From positions 1-7,293 of the forward strand of contig JAQUAC010000106.1 of assembly GCA_028687415.1 (NCBI GenBank): DNA of 7,293 nucleotides, given 5' to 3'. Source of the DNA: Acidocella sp. Lineage in GTDB: Bacteria > Pseudomonadota > Alphaproteobacteria > Acetobacterales > Acetobacteraceae. The translations under genes and the position numbers were made by a program. Shown piece by piece: positions 6,362 through 7,293 of the stretch; the first letter of the stretch is position 1; every line of letters begins with the position of its first letter. The notes beneath the pieces were generated by a model, which saw only the letters and a program-made list of their open reading frames with translations, was not told the origin of the DNA and made no database searches.

Positions 6362-7293
6362 TGGAACCTATCCGCCTCGTCATCTGGGACCTCGACGATG
6401 TGTTCTGGCATGGCACATTGTCCGAGGGCGGAATTGCTTACAGGGACGAGGTGCATGACATGGTGATCGCGCTGGCGCGGCGCGGCATCATGAGTTCCAT
6501 TTGTTCGAAAAACGATTTCGCCGCGGCGCGGGATGTGCTGTGCGCGCGCGGCATCTGGGATTATTTCATCTTCCCCAGCATTGGCTGGGAGCCAAAAGGC
6601 GGTCGCATCGCGGCAATTATCGAGGCCGCGCAGCTGCGCCCAGAAACGGTCCTGTTCATTGATGACCGCCAGGCCAATTTGGCCGAGGCCGCGCATTATG
6701 TGCCCAGCTTGCAGACGGAGAGCCACCTCTTCATTCCTGGTCTGCTCGCTGATCCGCGTCTCGCGGGTAAGGATGATTCCGGGCTGACGCGGCTGGGGCA
6801 GTACAAGGTGCTGGAACAGCGGTGGAACGCGGCCAGGACGGCGGGGAATGACAATCTTGCCTTTCTGCGCGCGAGCGGCATCCGCCTGACCATAGATTAT
6901 GATGTGGAGGCCAATCTCGACCGTGCAATTGAGCTGATCAACCGCACCAACCAGCTCAACTTCACCAAGCGCCGCCTGCCGGAAGAGCCGGATGCCGCTC
7001 GGCGGGAGTTGCTGGCATGGCTTGGCCGCTTCAATGTCTTTGCCGGGCTGGTGCGGGTGAGCGACAATTACGGCGATTACGGTTATGCCGGGTTTTTCGG
7101 TGGTTTAGGTGGGCGCGGTGCCGCCCATTTACATTATTTCTGCTTCTCCTGCCGGCTGCTCGATATGGGCGTCGAGCCATTCATCTATCGCCATCTCGGC
7201 CGCCCGGAGCTTCATGTCAGCGGCGATGTCGCCGGCAATCCGTTCAAGCCGGGGGAGATAGATTGGATCACCCTAGCCGATGCGCCGGGGCAG
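6361..7293 (+). CDS. FkbH-like HAD-IIIC family protein (3' end outside window)
   Basis: I translated 311 codons from the ATG at 6361 and met no stop before the window edge, so the gene is incomplete. The start overlaps the nadK stop (TGATG). A GGAG at 6343-6346 is 14 bases away, so initiation probably relies on coupling. The N-terminal HAD domain shows motif I, W-D-L-D-D-V-F-W (9-16; Asp10 nucleophile, Asp12 acid/base), I-C-S-K-N (47-51), the motif III lysine in W-E-P-K-G (Lys79) and the acidic motif F-I-D-D-R (99-103). The FkbH signature I-N-R-T-N-Q-L-N-F-T lies at 193-202, followed by N-Y-G-D-Y-G-Y-A-G-F and F-S-C-R-L-L-D-M-G-V-E. Characterised FkbH proteins dephosphorylate 1,3-bisphosphoglycerate and load the glyceryl unit on an acyl carrier protein. 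Relatives also occur in polysaccharide clusters with unknown roles. The tail after the S-C-R motif (G-R-P-E-L-H-V-S-G-D-V) may lead into a further domain beyond the window. No acyl carrier protein gene is visible here. Confidence 0.85.
   Translation, partial: MEPIRLVIWDLDDVFWHGTLSEGGIAYRDEVHDMVIALARRGIMSSICSKNDFAAARDVLCARGIWDYFIFPSIGWEPKGGRIAAIIEAAQLRPETVLFIDDRQANLAEAAHYVPSLQTESHLFIPGLLADPRLAGKDDSGLTRLGQYKVLEQRWNAARTAGNDNLAFLRASGIRLTIDYDVEANLDRAIELINRTNQLNFTKRRLPEEPDAARRELLAWLGRFNVFAGLVRVSDNYGDYGYAGFFGGLGGRGAAHLHYFCFSCRLLDMGVEPFIYRHLGRPELHVSGDVAGNPFKPGEIDWITLADAPGQ

Noticed and set aside
6061..6726. A 221-codon open frame on the minus strand across the nadK/FkbH-like junction.
   Set aside because: It lies antisense to two well-supported genes with intact motifs, and its translation resembles no family. 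Long antisense frames are common in GC-rich DNA.

Overview
The window is gene-dense, all on the + strand, and looks like chromosomal DNA of a GC-rich alphaproteobacterium. The short (252-residue) NAD kinase with its alphaproteobacterial-type C-terminal half is the main clue. A family such as Acetobacteraceae is a guess from general resemblance, not something the sequence proves.

Left part (1-4695): a cell-surface glycoconjugate module. It holds the C-terminal part of a polytopic GT-C-like membrane protein (1-1187, cut by the left edge). Next is a second polytopic membrane protein of the same general architecture but clearly lower GC (1280-2899). Then comes a GT2 polyprenyl-phosphate sugar transferase of the DPM1/ArnC/GtrB type with two C-terminal membrane helices (3027-3998), and a class I SAM methyltransferase whose start lies inside the end of the GT2 gene (3961-4695). 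A reasonable reading is that the GT2 enzyme makes a lipid-linked sugar on the cytoplasmic face, a membrane protein uses it on the periplasmic face, and the methyltransferase modifies a related intermediate. The actual glycan cannot be read from the window.

Right part (4729-7293): a second group, probably with its own promoter just upstream. It holds a nitrilase-superfamily amidase with a complete Glu-Lys-Cys triad (4729-5559), NAD kinase (5603-6361), and an FkbH-like HAD-IIIC protein (6361 to the right edge, incomplete). The last two overlap by one base (TGATG). The amidase (metabolite repair or small-amide hydrolysis) and NAD kinase are core metabolism. The FkbH-like protein belongs to a family tied to acyl-carrier-protein-bound C3 units or to polysaccharide gene clusters, so its coupling to NAD kinase is the least ordinary arrangement here.

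I found no RNA gene, insertion sequence, CRISPR array or convincing terminator. No gap between genes exceeds about 130 bases. Nothing here is a clearly new system. The best leads are the low-GC membrane protein, the nadK/FkbH-like coupling, and the sequence of the FkbH-like protein itself.
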